A stretch of DNA of 43,647 nt from an uncultured Geobacteraceae bacterium. Its GTDB lineage: Bacteria > Desulfobacterota > Desulfuromonadia > Geobacterales > Pseudopelobacteraceae. Where the stretch lies: positions 1-43,647 of the forward strand of contig CAIOXL010000057.1 of assembly GCA_903862245.1 (NCBI GenBank), written 5' to 3'. The notes under the pieces were generated by a model. It ran no database searches. It saw only the letters and a program-made list of their open reading frames with translations, and was not told where the DNA came from. Position 1 is the stretch's first letter. The number at the start of each line of letters is the position of its first letter. Positions 26,901 through 36,294 of the stretch are shown piece by piece. Position numbers and translations under genes: made by a program.

Positions 26901-28382
26901 ATGGGAAAACCGACTGGATTTATGGAATATATTCGCGAAGTGCCGGCTGATCGACCGCCGCTGGAGCGTATTAACGATTGGGACGAATTCCACCTGCATA
27001 TGCCGGTTGAGCAGCTGCGCACCCAGGGTGCCCGCTGTATGGATTGCGGTGTTCCGTTCTGCCACAGTGGGGTGCTGATCAGCGGCATGGCCAGCGGCTG
27101 CCCGATCAACAATCTGATCCCCGAGTGGAATGACCTGGTTTATCGCGGCCTGTGGCACCAGGCATTGGACCGGCTGCTTAAAACCAACAACTTTCCGGAG
27201 TTTACCGGACGGGTCTGCCCGGCTCCGTGTGAAGGGTCCTGCACACTGTCGAGTATCGATCCGGCGGTGACCATCAAGAACATCGAAGTCAGCATTATCG
27301 AGCGCGGCTTTGATGAAGGGTGGGTTGTCCCGGCACCTCCTGCCGCCCGTACCGGGAAAAAAGTCGCCGTGGTCGGCTCCGGCCCCGCAGGACTTTCGGC
27401 CGCTGCCCAGCTGAACAAGGCCGGCCACAGCGTGACGGTCTTTGAACGGGCCGATCTGCCGGGCGGCCTCCTCATGTACGGCATCCCCAATATGAAACTG
27501 GACAAGCGTCAGGTGGTGCTGCGCCGTATTGCGTTGATGGAAGCCGAAGGGATCACCTTTGTCTGCAATACCGAGGTTGGGGGGGAGAGCCTCCCGACAG
27601 CGCAATTACGCCGCAAATTTGATGCGGTGGTGGTGACGACCGGCGCTACCCTGCCGCGCGATCTTCCCATTGAAGGGCGCAGTCTGAAAGGTATCCATTT
27701 TGCCATGGAATTTCTGACGGCCAACACCAAAGCACTCCTGAACGGCACCGATGATTTCATCTCAGCCAAAGGGAAGGATGTTATTATTATCGGGGGGGGT
27801 GACACCGGGACCGACTGTGCCGGCACTTCGCTTCGTCATGGCTGCAATAGTGTCACCCAGCTGGAAATCATGCCCCGCTCCCCGGATGAGCGTGCGGCTG
27901 ACAACCCCTGGCCGGAGTGGCCGAAAACCCACAAGGTGGATTATGGTCAGGAAGAGGCTGCCGCCAAGTTTGGAGCCGATCCTCGTGTGTTCCTGACCAC
28001 CGCCACCCGGTTCGAAGGGGATCAGGATGGAGCGGTCTGCGCAGTTCATACGGTTGAGGTCGTCTGGGAAAAGAATGAGAAGGGGCAGTTTATCCCGCGT
28101 CCGCTTCCCGGTACCGAGCAGGTCCGCCCCGCTCAGCTGGTGCTGCTGGCCATGGGTTTTCTGGGGCCGGAGCAGCCGCTCATCGACTCCCTCGGGCTTG
28201 AACGGGACCCGCGCAGTAACATTAAAGCGGAGTTTGGAGCGTACAGTACCAGCATTCCTGGTATTTTTGCCGCCGGCGATTGCCGTCGCGGCCAAAGCCT
28301 TGTGGTGTGGGCCTTTAACGAAGGGCGCGGGGCGGCTCGCGAATGTGATCGCTACCTGATGGGGGGGAGCGAACTGCCGTAA
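26901..28382 (+). CDS. gltD: Glutamate synthase (NADPH) small subunit
   Basis: FAD- and NADPH-binding subunit that passes electrons through Fe-S clusters to GltB. The N-terminal cysteine clusters are [12 protein letters not shown] with [14 protein letters not shown], and [12 protein letters not shown]. An FAD-binding Rossmann motif ([17 protein letters not shown]) begins near residue 154 and the NADPH motif ([17 protein letters not shown]) near 292. The C-terminal [20 protein letters not shown] is the second FAD contact. At 493 residues it is the usual size. It follows gltB by 87 bp, and a strong terminator lies after it. Confidence 0.96.
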   Translation: MGKPTGFMEYIREVPADRPPLERINDWDEFHLHMPVEQLRTQGARCMDCGVPFCHSGVLISGMASGCPINNLIPEWNDLVYRGLWHQALDRLLKTNNFPEFTGRVCPAPCEGSCTLSSIDPAVTIKNIEVSIIERGFDEGWVVPAPPAARTGKKVAVVGSGPAGLSAAAQLNKAGHSVTVFERADLPGGLLMYGIPNMKLDKRQVVLRRIALMEAEGITFVCNTEVGGESLPTAQLRRKFDAVVVTTGATLPRDLPIEGRSLKGIHFAMEFLTANTKALLNGTDDFISAKGKDVIIIGGGDTGTDCAGTSLRHGCNSVTQLEIMPRSPDERAADNPWPEWPKTHKVDYGQEEAAAKFGADPRVFLTTATRFEGDQDGAVCAVHTVEVVWEKNEKGQFIPRPLPGTEQVRPAQLVLLAMGFLGPEQPLIDSLGLERDPRSNIKAEFGAYSTSIPGIFAAGDCRRGQSLVVWAFNEGRGAARECDRYLMGGSELP

Positions 28383-28442
28383 GGGGCTCGCAAACAGCTC
28401 CGGCAGGGACGGTTACAGATCAAATACGTAACATGTGCGGCG

Positions 28443-28483
28443 ACGAAGCCCGCCCGACTCTGTCGGGCGGGCTTCGTTTTGTA
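28443..28483 (+). terminator. Rho-independent terminator of gltBD
   Basis: ACGAAGCCCGCCCGA at 28443-28457 and TCGGGCGGGCTTCGT at 28463-28477 form a perfect 15-bp stem with a 5-nt loop, followed by TTTGT. Confidence 0.93.
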
Positions 28484-28682
28484 TACAAAATATCTCCCAC
28501 GTAATTTTCATAATACTTAAATAGCTTTTGTGAAAGTATAATAGCTTGCATCTTGTCATGGATTTGATGTAGAAGACGTCACAGCGCGTATAAAGTTGAC
28601 ATTTACGCCAAGGTGCAGCCCGGATTTTTCGAGTATCAATGAAAGTGAAATATGCTGTTACTAAGCGTGCAGGAGTCGGTTC
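28484..28682 (+). promoter_or_regulatory. Leader and promoter region of the etf operon
   Basis: This A+T-rich gap contains a perfect TATAAT at 28537-28542, but its -35 partner is poor. A TTGACA at 28596-28601 has no matching -10. The real promoter is therefore not settled. Both lie in the sense of etfB, leaving a leader of 80-140 nt. No riboswitch fold was recognised. Confidence 0.4.
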
Positions 28683-29498
28683 ATGCTGATAGTTGTCTGC
28701 ATCAAACAGGTCCCGGATACAACCCAGGTTCAGATTGATCCGGTGACAAACACCCTGGTCCGTGATGGTATTCCCTTTATCGTCAACCCGTATGATACCC
28801 ATGCCCTGGAAGAAGCTCTGCGCCTGAAAGACCGTTTCGGCTGCAGGGTCGCCGCTATTTCCATGGGGCCTCCCAATGCGGAGGGGACGTTAAAGAAGGC
28901 GCTTGCCCTGGGGGTTGATCACGCCATACTGCTGTCTGACCGGGTTTTTGGCGGTGCCGATACGCTGGCGACCAGTAATGTTCTGGCTGCTGCCATCAGC
29001 AAACTGCATGCGGAAGTAGATGAGGTTGCCCTTGTGTTGTGCGGCAAACAGACGATTGATGGCGATACTGCCCAGGTCGGTCCGGGAATTGCCAGCCGCC
29101 TTGATTATCGCCAGTTGACTCTGGTGGACAAAATAATCAGCCTTGACTTTGCTGGCAAAAAAATCCGAGTCAGCCGCAAGCTGGAGGGGCGTCACGAGGT
29201 TGTCGAAGCTCCGCTGCCGGCCATGCTGACCGTCGTTCGGGAACTGAACAGGCCGCGCTATCCCAAGGTGCAGATGCGCCTTGAAGCGGCTGAGGCCGTT
29301 GTCGAAGTATGGAATAACAAAGTTCTCGGACTTGATGAACAGAAAATCGGCCTGAAAGGTTCTCCCACCTGGGTATCAAAAATATTTTCTCCGGAGCGCG
29401 ACAAAGGGGAGATTATCGGTGACGGCTACGCCGACCCGGCAGGGACGGCGGCACTGTTGATAGACAAACTGATGGCGAAGGATATGTTACCGTTATGA
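28683..29498 (+). CDS. etfB: Electron transfer flavoprotein beta subunit
   Basis: Beta subunit of an Etf that accepts electrons from acyl-CoA dehydrogenases in the cytoplasm. It starts MLIVVCIKQVPDTTQVQIDP, with the nucleotide-binding stretch ALVLCGKQTIDGDTAQVGPG, then ASRLDYRQLTLVDKI, and the ETF-beta signature-like EGRHEVVEAPLPAMLTVVRE. At 271 residues it has the usual size. Its stop overlaps the etfA start by 4 bp (ATGA). The ATG has GGAG upstream (CAGGAGTCGGTTC). Confidence 0.95.
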   Translation: MLIVVCIKQVPDTTQVQIDPVTNTLVRDGIPFIVNPYDTHALEEALRLKDRFGCRVAAISMGPPNAEGTLKKALALGVDHAILLSDRVFGGADTLATSNVLAAAISKLHAEVDEVALVLCGKQTIDGDTAQVGPGIASRLDYRQLTLVDKIISLDFAGKKIRVSRKLEGRHEVVEAPLPAMLTVVRELNRPRYPKVQMRLEAAEAVVEVWNNKVLGLDEQKIGLKGSPTWVSKIFSPERDKGEIIGDGYADPAGTAALLIDKLMAKDMLPL

Positions 29499-30823
29499 CC
29501 GATTCCAAACCGAAGCCCAAGAAACCCCGCGGCGTTGCCCGTCTGCTGGACGGCAAATGCATCGCCTGCGGCGCACGCTGCCAAAGTTCCTGCCCGGTAA
29601 ACTGCATCGAGATGACTGAAACCGGTGAGCCGATCGTTGAAACGGCCAAGTGTATCGGCTGTCAGAAATGCATCAAGATCTGTCCGGCGGTCGCTCTGGA
29701 GATGTTTTTCACCGATGAGGAACTGAAAATCCTCGCCGAACTGGCCGCTGCGGCCGGAGGAGCTGTTGTTGTTGAGGAGCAGGATGAAGAGGCGGCGGCT
29801 CTTGCCCGGAAACTGGCGGAATATCGCGGCGTCTGGGTCTTTGTGGAACAGACCGAGGGAGAACCGGCCAAGGTTTCCTGGGAACTGCTCGGTGTTGGTG
29901 CCGGTCTTGCCTCAACGTTGGGCGTGGAACTCTGTGCCGTGGTACTCGGCGAACAGGTCGAGCACCTATGCAGTGAGGCCTTTGCCCATGGCGCCACCAA
30001 GGTCTATCTGCTTGATGCTCCGGTGTACAAGCATTATCGCACTGAAGCGTATGTGGAGGGGTGCTGCCACCTTATTGAAAAATACAAGCCGGAGATCATC
30101 CTTATGGGTGCCACCGGCATGGGGCGTGATCTTGCCGGAGCGATTGCCACCAGGGTGGCAACCGGCCTCACCGCCGACTGCACCGGCCTTGCCATTGATG
30201 ACAAGCGGAACCTGATGCAGACCCGTCCCGCCTTCGGCGGGAATATCATGGCGACGATCATGTGCGACAAATACCGTCCCCAGATGTCCACCGTGCGTCC
30301 CAATGTTATGCCGATGCCGGAGCGGGTAGCCGGGGCCGGGGGGACCATCATCCGTGACCCGTTCACTGTCCCGGAAGAAAGCGTTTTAACCAAAGTCATA
30401 GAAATCATACGAGATTCGCACAGCAAAAGCGCCGTCGACATCACCGGTGCCGAGTTCATTGTATCCGGAGGCCGCGGCATGATGGCACCGGAGAACTTTG
30501 CCCTGCTGCAGGAGCTGGCTGACGAACTTGGCGGGGTGGTCGGCGCTTCCCGCAGTGCGGTGGATGCCGGCTGGATGCCGGGTGATCGCCAGGTAGGCCA
30601 GACCGGTAAGACGGTTCGCCCGAAGATTTATATTGCCTGCGGCATTTCCGGAGCAATCCAGCATCTGGTCGGCATGCAGGATTCCGATATGGTTATAGCC
30701 ATCAACCGTGACAGCGGCGCCCCGATCTTTGAAGTTGCCACCTACGGCATCGTTGGCGACCTGTTCCAGATAGTCCCGGCGATTACCGCGAAAATCCGCG
30801 AATTGAAACAAAAAAATACATAG
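29495..30823 (+). CDS. etfA: Electron transfer flavoprotein alpha subunit with N-terminal 2[4Fe-4S] ferredoxin domain
   Basis: Residues 20-70 form a ferredoxin-like domain: C22/C25/C29/C33/C37 (CIACGARCQSSCPVNC) and C53/C56/C59/C63 (CIGCQKCIKICP). An alanine/glutamate-rich linker follows, then the regular EtfA. The FAD-binding C-terminus has the signature PKIYIACGISGAIQHLVGMQ and then INRDSGAPIFEVATYGIVGD. The 442-residue length exceeds the roughly 320 of plain EtfA because of the ferredoxin domain. Such fused EtfA forms occur in strict anaerobes; the extra clusters probably wire the flavoprotein to the membrane oxidoreductase encoded next (inference). Confidence 0.95.
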   Translation: MTDSKPKPKKPRGVARLLDGKCIACGARCQSSCPVNCIEMTETGEPIVETAKCIGCQKCIKICPAVALEMFFTDEELKILAELAAAAGGAVVVEEQDEEAAALARKLAEYRGVWVFVEQTEGEPAKVSWELLGVGAGLASTLGVELCAVVLGEQVEHLCSEAFAHGATKVYLLDAPVYKHYRTEAYVEGCCHLIEKYKPEIILMGATGMGRDLAGAIATRVATGLTADCTGLAIDDKRNLMQTRPAFGGNIMATIMCDKYRPQMSTVRPNVMPMPERVAGAGGTIIRDPFTVPEESVLTKVIEIIRDSHSKSAVDITGAEFIVSGGRGMMAPENFALLQELADELGGVVGASRSAVDAGWMPGDRQVGQTGKTVRPKIYIACGISGAIQHLVGMQDSDMVIAINRDSGAPIFEVATYGIVGDLFQIVPAITAKIRELKQKNT

Positions 30824-30948
30824 TCCGCCACTGAGATACGGTCAACACCGGGAAAACCATTACATCCACAAACTGGTCAGCTTTTGCGGTACGTCGATAA
30901 TGACCGTTTTTCCTCCGTATCTTACTGGTGAAAATTGAGGTTCCTGAA

Positions 30949-32946
30949 ATGACGCCCAACCCAACTGTATTTGCCACGCTTCTGCTTGTTTCTCTGGCGG
31001 TTTTTGCCTGGGGGTGCTGGAAACGGCTCAGCCTGATTTCGCTGGGCGCACCGGAAAACCGTTTTGACAACATTGGAACCCGATTCGGGGAGATGCTGCT
31101 GTACGCCTTTGGCCAGAAACGTGTTGTCGCCAAGCCGTTCGGCATTAACCACTTCATCATCTTCTGGTCGTTTCTGATACTGATGGTGGCAAACACTGAA
31201 TTCATCCTGAACGGACTTCTCCCCCATACGATCAAGCTCATCAGGCTCCCCTTCGAGCTGTATGTGCCGCTCGCCTTCATGATTGACATTGCATCCCTGC
31301 TGGCTCTGATTGCCGTCACGGTGGCGGCGGTGAGACGGCTCGTTGCGCCCCCCTACCCGGAGGCGCGCACGCTGGAAGCCTTCGTTATTCTGGGATTGAT
31401 TGCCGTACTGATGCTCGCCTCTTTTACCCTCAATGCCTCCGAACTGGCGGCAATCATGCTGAAATCCCATGCCGACCCGGAGTCGTTTCTGCGTGCCGCC
31501 CGGAAGATTATGCCGGTAGCCGGGCTGCTGGCCGGCCAACTGCCCCTGCCGCAATTGGAGGTAATCCACACTGCTGCCTGGTGGGCCCATGCCCTGGCGC
31601 TGCTCGCCTTCATCTGCTATCTCCCGAACAGCAAGCATATGCATATTCTGACCGCCATTCCGAACTGTTTTTTCCGGCGCCTGGAAAAGCCGAATACCGT
31701 GCCGAGGGAAGAATTCTCCGCTGGCGCTACATTCGGTGTTGACCGTGTCGACCACTATAGCTGGAAAGACCTGCTGGATTCATTTTCCTGCACGGAGTGC
31801 GGCCGCTGCCAGAACGTCTGCCCTGCCAGCATCACCGGAAAACCGCTCAACCCACGTGCCGTAATTCATGATATCAAGATCAACCTTCTGGAGAACGGCT
31901 CTGCGCTCAAAAAAGGGGGGGCTCCCGGCAGTCCGCTTATCGGTGAGAAGGGTGAAGGGAGCGTGTCGGAGGAATCAATCTGGTCCTGTACCACCTGCGG
32001 TGCCTGTATGGAAGCCTGCCCTGTCTTTATCGAGCAGATGCCGAAAATTATCCAGCTGCGCCGCCATCTCGTGGAGACCGAAGCAAAATTTCCGGAAGAG
32101 CTGCTGAACCTGTTTGAAAACATGGAAGGGCGGAGCAACCCCTGGGGTATCGCACCGTCGGAGCGGACCAAATGGTGCAGTCAGCTGGACGTCAAGCCCT
32201 TTGATGGGGAGACGATGGAATACCTGTTCTACGTCGGCTGCGCCGGCTCCTTTGATTCCCGTAATAAACATGTCAGTGTCGCCATGGCGCAGCTTCTGGA
32301 CAAGGCGGGCATTTCATGGGGAATCCTCGGCAAGGATGAGAAATGCTGCGGCGACAGCGTCAGGAGACTGGGTAATGAATTTGTTTTTGACAAGATTGCC
32401 AAAGAAAATGTGGCGCTGTTCAAGGAGCGGGGCGTAAAAAAAGTAGTGACCCAATGTCCGCACTGTTTTTCAACCCTGAAAAACGACTATCGCCAGTATG
32501 GCCTTGAGCTGGAGGTGATACACCACAGTGAACTGCTGAGAAATCTGGTTCAGGATGGCACACTTGTTCTGAACAAGACGGCTGAGGGGATGGGGACGAC
32601 CGTGTTCCACGACTCCTGTTACCTGGGAAGACATAATGACGTGTACGATGCCCCGCGGGAAGTGATTGCGGCAGCGACCGGTGCAGCCCCCGCTGAAATG
32701 GAGCGCAGCAGGAACAACGCCTTCTGCTGCGGTGCCGGCGGCGGCAGGATGTGGATGGAAGAACATGTGGGTGAACGGATCAACCTGACGCGCGTCAACG
32801 AAGCGCTTGAGCAGAAGCCGGACACGATCTGTGTCGCCTGCCCCTACTGCATGACCATGTTTGAAGATGGGCTCAAAGATGTCAAGGCCGACAACGTCCA
32901 GGTCCGTGATGTGGCCGAGGTGATGGCCGAAGCGGTGCTGCGCTGA
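30949..32946 (+). CDS. Membrane-bound Etf:quinone oxidoreductase-like Fe-S protein (HdrD/CCG-domain, EMO type)
   Basis: The N-terminal third holds a NarI-like cytochrome/quinone membrane domain with spans near residues 6-25, about 75-90, 100-130 and 140-165. Two ferredoxin motifs follow, CTECGRCQNVCPAS and CTTCGACMEACPVF. Two CCG (heterodisulfide reductase) domains end the protein: VGCAGSFDS with KDEKCCGDS and TQCPHCFSTL, then DSCYLGRHND with FCCGAGGGRMWMEE and CPYCMTMFEDG. Proteins of this build next to etfBA are the Etf:(methyl)menaquinone oxidoreductases (EMO) described in Geobacter-type and syntrophic fatty-acid oxidisers. The ATG at 30949 has a GAGG ribosome site; a GTG at 30928 is the alternative. 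Confidence 0.9.
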   Translation: MTPNPTVFATLLLVSLAVFAWGCWKRLSLISLGAPENRFDNIGTRFGEMLLYAFGQKRVVAKPFGINHFIIFWSFLILMVANTEFILNGLLPHTIKLIRLPFELYVPLAFMIDIASLLALIAVTVAAVRRLVAPPYPEARTLEAFVILGLIAVLMLASFTLNASELAAIMLKSHADPESFLRAARKIMPVAGLLAGQLPLPQLEVIHTAAWWAHALALLAFICYLPNSKHMHILTAIPNCFFRRLEKPNTVPREEFSAGATFGVDRVDHYSWKDLLDSFSCTECGRCQNVCPASITGKPLNPRAVIHDIKINLLENGSALKKGGAPGSPLIGEKGEGSVSEESIWSCTTCGACMEACPVFIEQMPKIIQLRRHLVETEAKFPEELLNLFENMEGRSNPWGIAPSERTKWCSQLDVKPFDGETMEYLFYVGCAGSFDSRNKHVSVAMAQLLDKAGISWGILGKDEKCCGDSVRRLGNEFVFDKIAKENVALFKERGVKKVVTQCPHCFSTLKNDYRQYGLELEVIHHSELLRNLVQDGTLVLNKTAEGMGTTVFHDSCYLGRHNDVYDAPREVIAAATGAAPAEMERSRNNAFCCGAGGGRMWMEEHVGERINLTRVNEALEQKPDTICVACPYCMTMFEDGLKDVKADNVQVRDVAEVMAEAVLR

Positions 32947-32998
32947 ACCCTTGTTGACCGCGCGAGCGGTTGCTCTCCTGATGAGTACTGTTTTCATC

Positions 32999-33033
32999 TG
33001 AAACCGGATACGCCATGTTTGCTATCCGGTTTC
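32999..33033 (+). terminator. Stem-loop after the etf operon
   Basis: An 11-bp inverted repeat (GAAACCGGATA / TATCCGGTTTC) surrounds a loop of about 12 nt. The downstream sequence ATTGTGCC is not T-rich, so it may be an mRNA-stabilising hairpin or a weak terminator rather than a classical one. Confidence 0.55.
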
Positions 33034-33217
33034 ATTGTGCCTAAAATTGACCCGGAAGAGGTAAATAAACAGATAAACCGCCCCTGAGACCTAAATCCCC
33101 AGCCGTAAGCAGAGATAAAAGAATTTTGTATGCTGCCCGTATAAGAGCTTTTTTTTTAGCGATCAGTGTGGTATTTAAACGATACTAAATTTCAATACCT
33201 CAATCAGGGGAGGCGAC

Positions 33218-35056
33218 ATGAGTTACGAAGTTAAAAACGAGCAGTTGGTCAAATGGGTAGCGGAAGTTGCGGCGCTGTGCGGACCTGAAACGATCCATTG
33301 GTGTGATGGCTCGCAGGAGGAATACGATGCACTCTGCAATCAGCTGGTGGAGAGCGGCACTTTCAAGAAACTGAATCAGGATAAGCGTCCCAACAGTTAT
33401 CTGGCCTGGTCTGATCCGGGCGATGTTGCGCGGGTTGAAGACCGCACGTTTATCTGCAGTATCTCCAAGCAGGATGCCGGCCCGACTAATAACTGGATGC
33501 ATCCCAAAGAGATGAAGGACACGCTGAACAAGCTTTTCAAGGGTTGTATGCGCGGCCGCACCATGTACGTCATCCCCTTCAGCATGGGGCCGCTCGGTTC
33601 CCCGATTGCCAAAATCGGCGTTGAGATTTCTGACTCACCCTATGTTGCCGTCAACATGCGCATCATGACCCGTATGGGTAAGGCTGTTGTCAACGTACTC
33701 GGCAATGGCGAATTCGTTCCCTGTCTGCACTCGGTAGGCGCTCCGCTGGAGCCGGGCCAGAAGGATGTGCCATGGCCATGCAACAAGGAAAAGTACATCG
33801 TACATTTTCCGGAAGAACGCTCTATCTGGTCATTCGGCAGCGGCTACGGCGGCAATGCACTGCTCGGCAAGAAATGCCTGGCTCTGCGGATCGCTTCCAA
33901 GATCGCCAAAGATGAGGGGTGGCTGGCTGAACATATGCTGATTCTTGGCATAGAGTCGCCGAAGGGTGAAAAAACCTATCTGGGCGCCGCTTTCCCGAGT
34001 GCGTGCGGCAAGACCAATCTCGCAATGCTTGTTCCACCGGAAAGTTTCAACAAAAGCGGCTGGAAAATAACCACCGTCGGGGATGACATCGCCTGGATCA
34101 AGCCGGGTCATGACGGCCGGCTCTATGCGATCAATCCGGAATACGGCTTCTTCGGCGTCGCTCCCGGTACTTCCGATAAAACGAACCCGAACGCCATGGC
34201 TTCCTGTGCGGCAAATTCCATTTTCACCAACGTGGCTTTGACTCCTGATGGCGATGTCTGGTGGGAAGGTATGACCGATGCCAAGCCACCGGTCCTGACG
34301 GACTGGCAGGGCAATCGCTGGACTCCTGACTGCGGCAGAAATGCGGCGCATCCAAACTCACGCTTCACCTCGCCAGCCGGGCAGTGCCCGTCAATCGACC
34401 CGGAATGGGAAAACCCCAAGGGTGTACCGATGGCGGCCTTTATCTTTGGCGGGCGCCGCAACAGCGTCATCCCGCTGGTGTATCAATCCTTCAACTGGAG
34501 CTTTGGTGTCTACCTTGCGGCCACCATGGGGTCAGAAACAACGGCTGCCGCAACCGGCGCAGTCGGGACTGTCCGCCGTGACCCGTTCGCCATGCTGCCG
34601 TTCTGCGGGTATCATGTTGCCGATTACTTTGCCCACTGGCTGCAGGTCGGGCGCACAACACCGACACCGCCGCGCATTTTCAGCGTCAACTGGTTCCGCA
34701 AGGATGCTGTCGGCAACTTCCTCTGGCCGGGTTACGGCGAAAACATGCGCATCCTTAAATGGGTTGTGGAACGGTGCAACGGCAACGCCGCTGCAGTGGA
34801 AAGCCCCCTTGGATGGATGCCGCGTTATGAGGATCTTGACTGGACCGGTCTGGACAGTGTCACTCGCGAGCAGTTCTATGAACTGACATCGGTTGATCGC
34901 GATGTCTGGAAGGAAGAAATTGTTTCCCATGAGGAGCTGTTCGTCAAAATGTACGACCGGCTGCCCAAGGAGTTCCTGCACATCCGTCAGCTCATTCTGT
35001 CCGGCCTGTGGCGTTCACCGGAACACTGGGAACAGTTCAACCCCACGGCGGAATAG
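33218..35056 (+). CDS. pckG: Phosphoenolpyruvate carboxykinase (GTP)
   Basis: Interconverts oxaloacetate and PEP with GTP/GDP, the key gluconeogenic step from acetate-derived C4 acids. The P-loop-like active site with the hyper-reactive cysteine is FPSACGKTN (C263, K265), followed by [13 protein letters not shown] with the Mn-binding aspartate. Other GTP-PEPCK hallmarks are NWFRKDA and the C-terminal region. At 612 residues it matches the GTP-type family and not the ATP-type of about 530 residues. A GGGGAGGCGAC stretch precedes the ATG. It is monocistronic, followed by a bidirectional terminator. Confidence 0.97.
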   Translation: MSYEVKNEQLVKWVAEVAALCGPETIHWCDGSQEEYDALCNQLVESGTFKKLNQDKRPNSYLAWSDPGDVARVEDRTFICSISKQDAGPTNNWMHPKEMKDTLNKLFKGCMRGRTMYVIPFSMGPLGSPIAKIGVEISDSPYVAVNMRIMTRMGKAVVNVLGNGEFVPCLHSVGAPLEPGQKDVPWPCNKEKYIVHFPEERSIWSFGSGYGGNALLGKKCLALRIASKIAKDEGWLAEHMLILGIESPKGEKTYLGAAFPSACGKTNLAMLVPPESFNKSGWKITTVGDDIAWIKPGHDGRLYAINPEYGFFGVAPGTSDKTNPNAMASCAANSIFTNVALTPDGDVWWEGMTDAKPPVLTDWQGNRWTPDCGRNAAHPNSRFTSPAGQCPSIDPEWENPKGVPMAAFIFGGRRNSVIPLVYQSFNWSFGVYLAATMGSETTAAATGAVGTVRRDPFAMLPFCGYHVADYFAHWLQVGRTTPTPPRIFSVNWFRKDAVGNFLWPGYGENMRILKWVVERCNGNAAAVESPLGWMPRYEDLDWTGLDSVTREQFYELTSVDRDVWKEEIVSHEELFVKMYDRLPKEFLHIRQLILSGLWRSPEHWEQFNPTAE

Positions 35057-35086
35057 ATCTATTGCCTGCTTACTGTAATATCTGAA

Positions 35087-35122
35087 CAAAAAAAGGGCAC
35101 TGCGACGGCAGTGCCCTTTTTT
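35087..35122. terminator. Bidirectional terminator between pckG and hypA
   Basis: AAAAAAGGGCACTGC-gacg-GCAGTGCCCTTTTTT is a perfect inverted repeat with A- and T-runs on the flanks, so it can act on both strands. It lies between convergent genes and overlaps the hypA stop codon by 2 bp. Confidence 0.95.
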
Positions 35123-35456
35123 AATCGTCAACTTCGATTTCCCGCACCCGCAGCTCTTCACCAGCCATGATTGCCACCCGGTTGCTTCCGCAGTGTTGAC
35201 AGGCAGCATACAGCTCAGGCAGCGGTGTTTCTCGTCCGCATTCCTGGCAGAGCCCCCTGCCGGCAACACGGATAATGACGAGCCGGGCACTTTCCAGCAG
35301 GGTTTCCCGGCTGCATGCCTCAAAACAGAATTCGACAGCTTCCGGCACAACGCTGCTTAACTCTCCTATTTCAACATCGATTGAATGGACCCGGCGACCA
35401 GCGGCATGTTCAAGGCAGAGGTCAATAATCCCCTGGGTAATGGACATCTCGTGCAT
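35121..35456 (-). CDS. hypA: Hydrogenase nickel-incorporation protein HypA
   Basis: Nickel-delivery chaperone for [NiFe]-hydrogenase maturation (also used for urease in some bacteria). The nickel-binding N-terminus MHEMSI is intact with H2, and the zinc site is C70/C73 and C86/C89 (CQECGRE, CQHCGSN). The 111-residue length is typical. Other hyp genes are absent from the window, so hypA stands apart from its usual partners here. No strong ribosome site is obvious. Confidence 0.95.
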   Translation of the reverse strand: MHEMSITQGIIDLCLEHAAGRRVHSIDVEIGELSSVVPEAVEFCFEACSRETLLESARLVIIRVAGRGLCQECGRETPLPELYAACQHCGSNRVAIMAGEELRVREIEVDD

Positions 35457-35476
35457 AGGTTCTCCGATCTAAGTAT

Positions 35477-35513
35477 AAAAAAAGCCTGCAAGGCAATTGC
35501 CCTGCAGGCTTTA
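35477..35513 (-). terminator. Rho-independent terminator of the small lipoprotein gene
   Basis: AAAGCCTGCAgGGcaattgcCcTGCAGGCTTT-type stem (about 10-12 bp) with a seven-T run on the minus strand. It lies about 30 bp beyond the stop at 35541. Confidence 0.9.
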
Positions 35514-35540
35514 GTGTACTTTCCCGAGAGGGAAAGTAAA

Positions 35541-35723
35541 TTATTTCTTTTCTGCAGGAGCAGCTACAGGAGCAGCGCCGGCTTTAGCGGACATCGGAGC
35601 CTGAACAGGCTTCGGTGCCTCAACAGCAGGAGCAGGGGCAGGAGCTTCTTCTTTTTTCTTGCAGCCAGCAGCAAAAACAGTAGCGAGTGCGAGTACCAGG
35701 GTCAGAGAGATCAGCTTTTTCAT
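35541..35723 (-). CDS. Small Ala/Pro-rich lipoprotein (60 aa)
   Basis: The leader MKKLISLTLVLALATVFAAGC is a clear type II signal with lipobox AAGC and C21. The mature 40 residues are KKKEEAPAPAPAVEAPKPVQ and an Ala/Pro/Lys tail with no folded domain. It resembles the small, abundant low-complexity lipoproteins of envelopes; function unknown. A GAGGTATAACAC ribosome site, a near-consensus promoter at 35794-35821 and its own terminator show a compact monocistronic unit likely to be highly expressed. Confidence 0.88.
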   Translation of the reverse strand: MKKLISLTLVLALATVFAAGCKKKEEAPAPAPAVEAPKPVQAPMSAKAGAAPVAAPAEKK

Positions 35724-35793
35724 GTGTTATACCTCTTTCTTTTGTGTAATTACCATTTAAACGCAATGCGCATGGTTTCTAAATCGGCCTTGA

Positions 35794-35821
35794 AATATAC
35801 GCAAATTATTGAGAGAGTCAA
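35794..35821 (-). promoter_or_regulatory. Sigma-70-type promoter of the small lipoprotein gene
   Basis: On the minus strand, TTGACT (35816-35821), a 16-bp spacer and TATATT (35794-35799) form a near-consensus promoter about 70 bp before the ATG. Confidence 0.75.
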
Positions 35822-35856
35822 GTTTTTTTTTGGGTAGCGGGTTTATTTATGACATT

Positions 35857-36285
35857 TTATTTTTTTTGTATGAGCTTTTCTGCCTCATGAACAATCGCTT
35901 CAAGATCGAGCAGGGTCACATCACCATCGGGCAGCCAGAGTGTTGCAGTGGCAAACGCGCCATCTGACGGCATCTGATGGGTCAGTTCCTCCCCGGCGGC
36001 AATCCTGATCACCGTCTCAACAAGAAAAGCCAGAGAGGCAACTTCACGGTGGAGCACAACGATCTTTCCGGAGTGCTTGCTCTGGGCCAGGCCAAGTAGA
36101 AGAGCCAGGTCCATGACTGCAACAATATCGCCATGGAAATTCAGAACGCCACTGTAGCAGGCCGGCACCAGTGGTACGGCTGATATCCGGGGCGAGTCGC
36201 CGACTTCGGCAACGACAGTCAGGTCAAGTCCGTAGCGTACGCCCTGAAGAGAAAAAACAAGATATTTCCCATCACTGTTCGTCAT
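35857..36285 (-). CDS. cheW: CheW-like chemotaxis coupling protein
   Basis: A single CheW domain of 142 residues: KYLVFSLQGVRYGLDLTVVA, then VPACYSGVLNFHGDIVAVMD (the conserved GxxNxRGxxxxVxDL region, here with H for R), then LAFLVETVIRI. CheW couples receptors to the CheA kinase. It starts 9 bp after the MCP gene stop on the same strand, so receptor and coupler are made together. The usual NLRG motif reads NFHG, which may tune receptor binding. No cheA is in the window. Confidence 0.88.
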   Translation of the reverse strand: MTNSDGKYLVFSLQGVRYGLDLTVVAEVGDSPRISAVPLVPACYSGVLNFHGDIVAVMDLALLLGLAQSKHSGKIVVLHREVASLAFLVETVIRIAAGEELTHQMPSDGAFATATLWLPDGDVTLLDLEAIVHEAEKLIQKK

Positions 36286-36294
36286 GGCAGGGCT

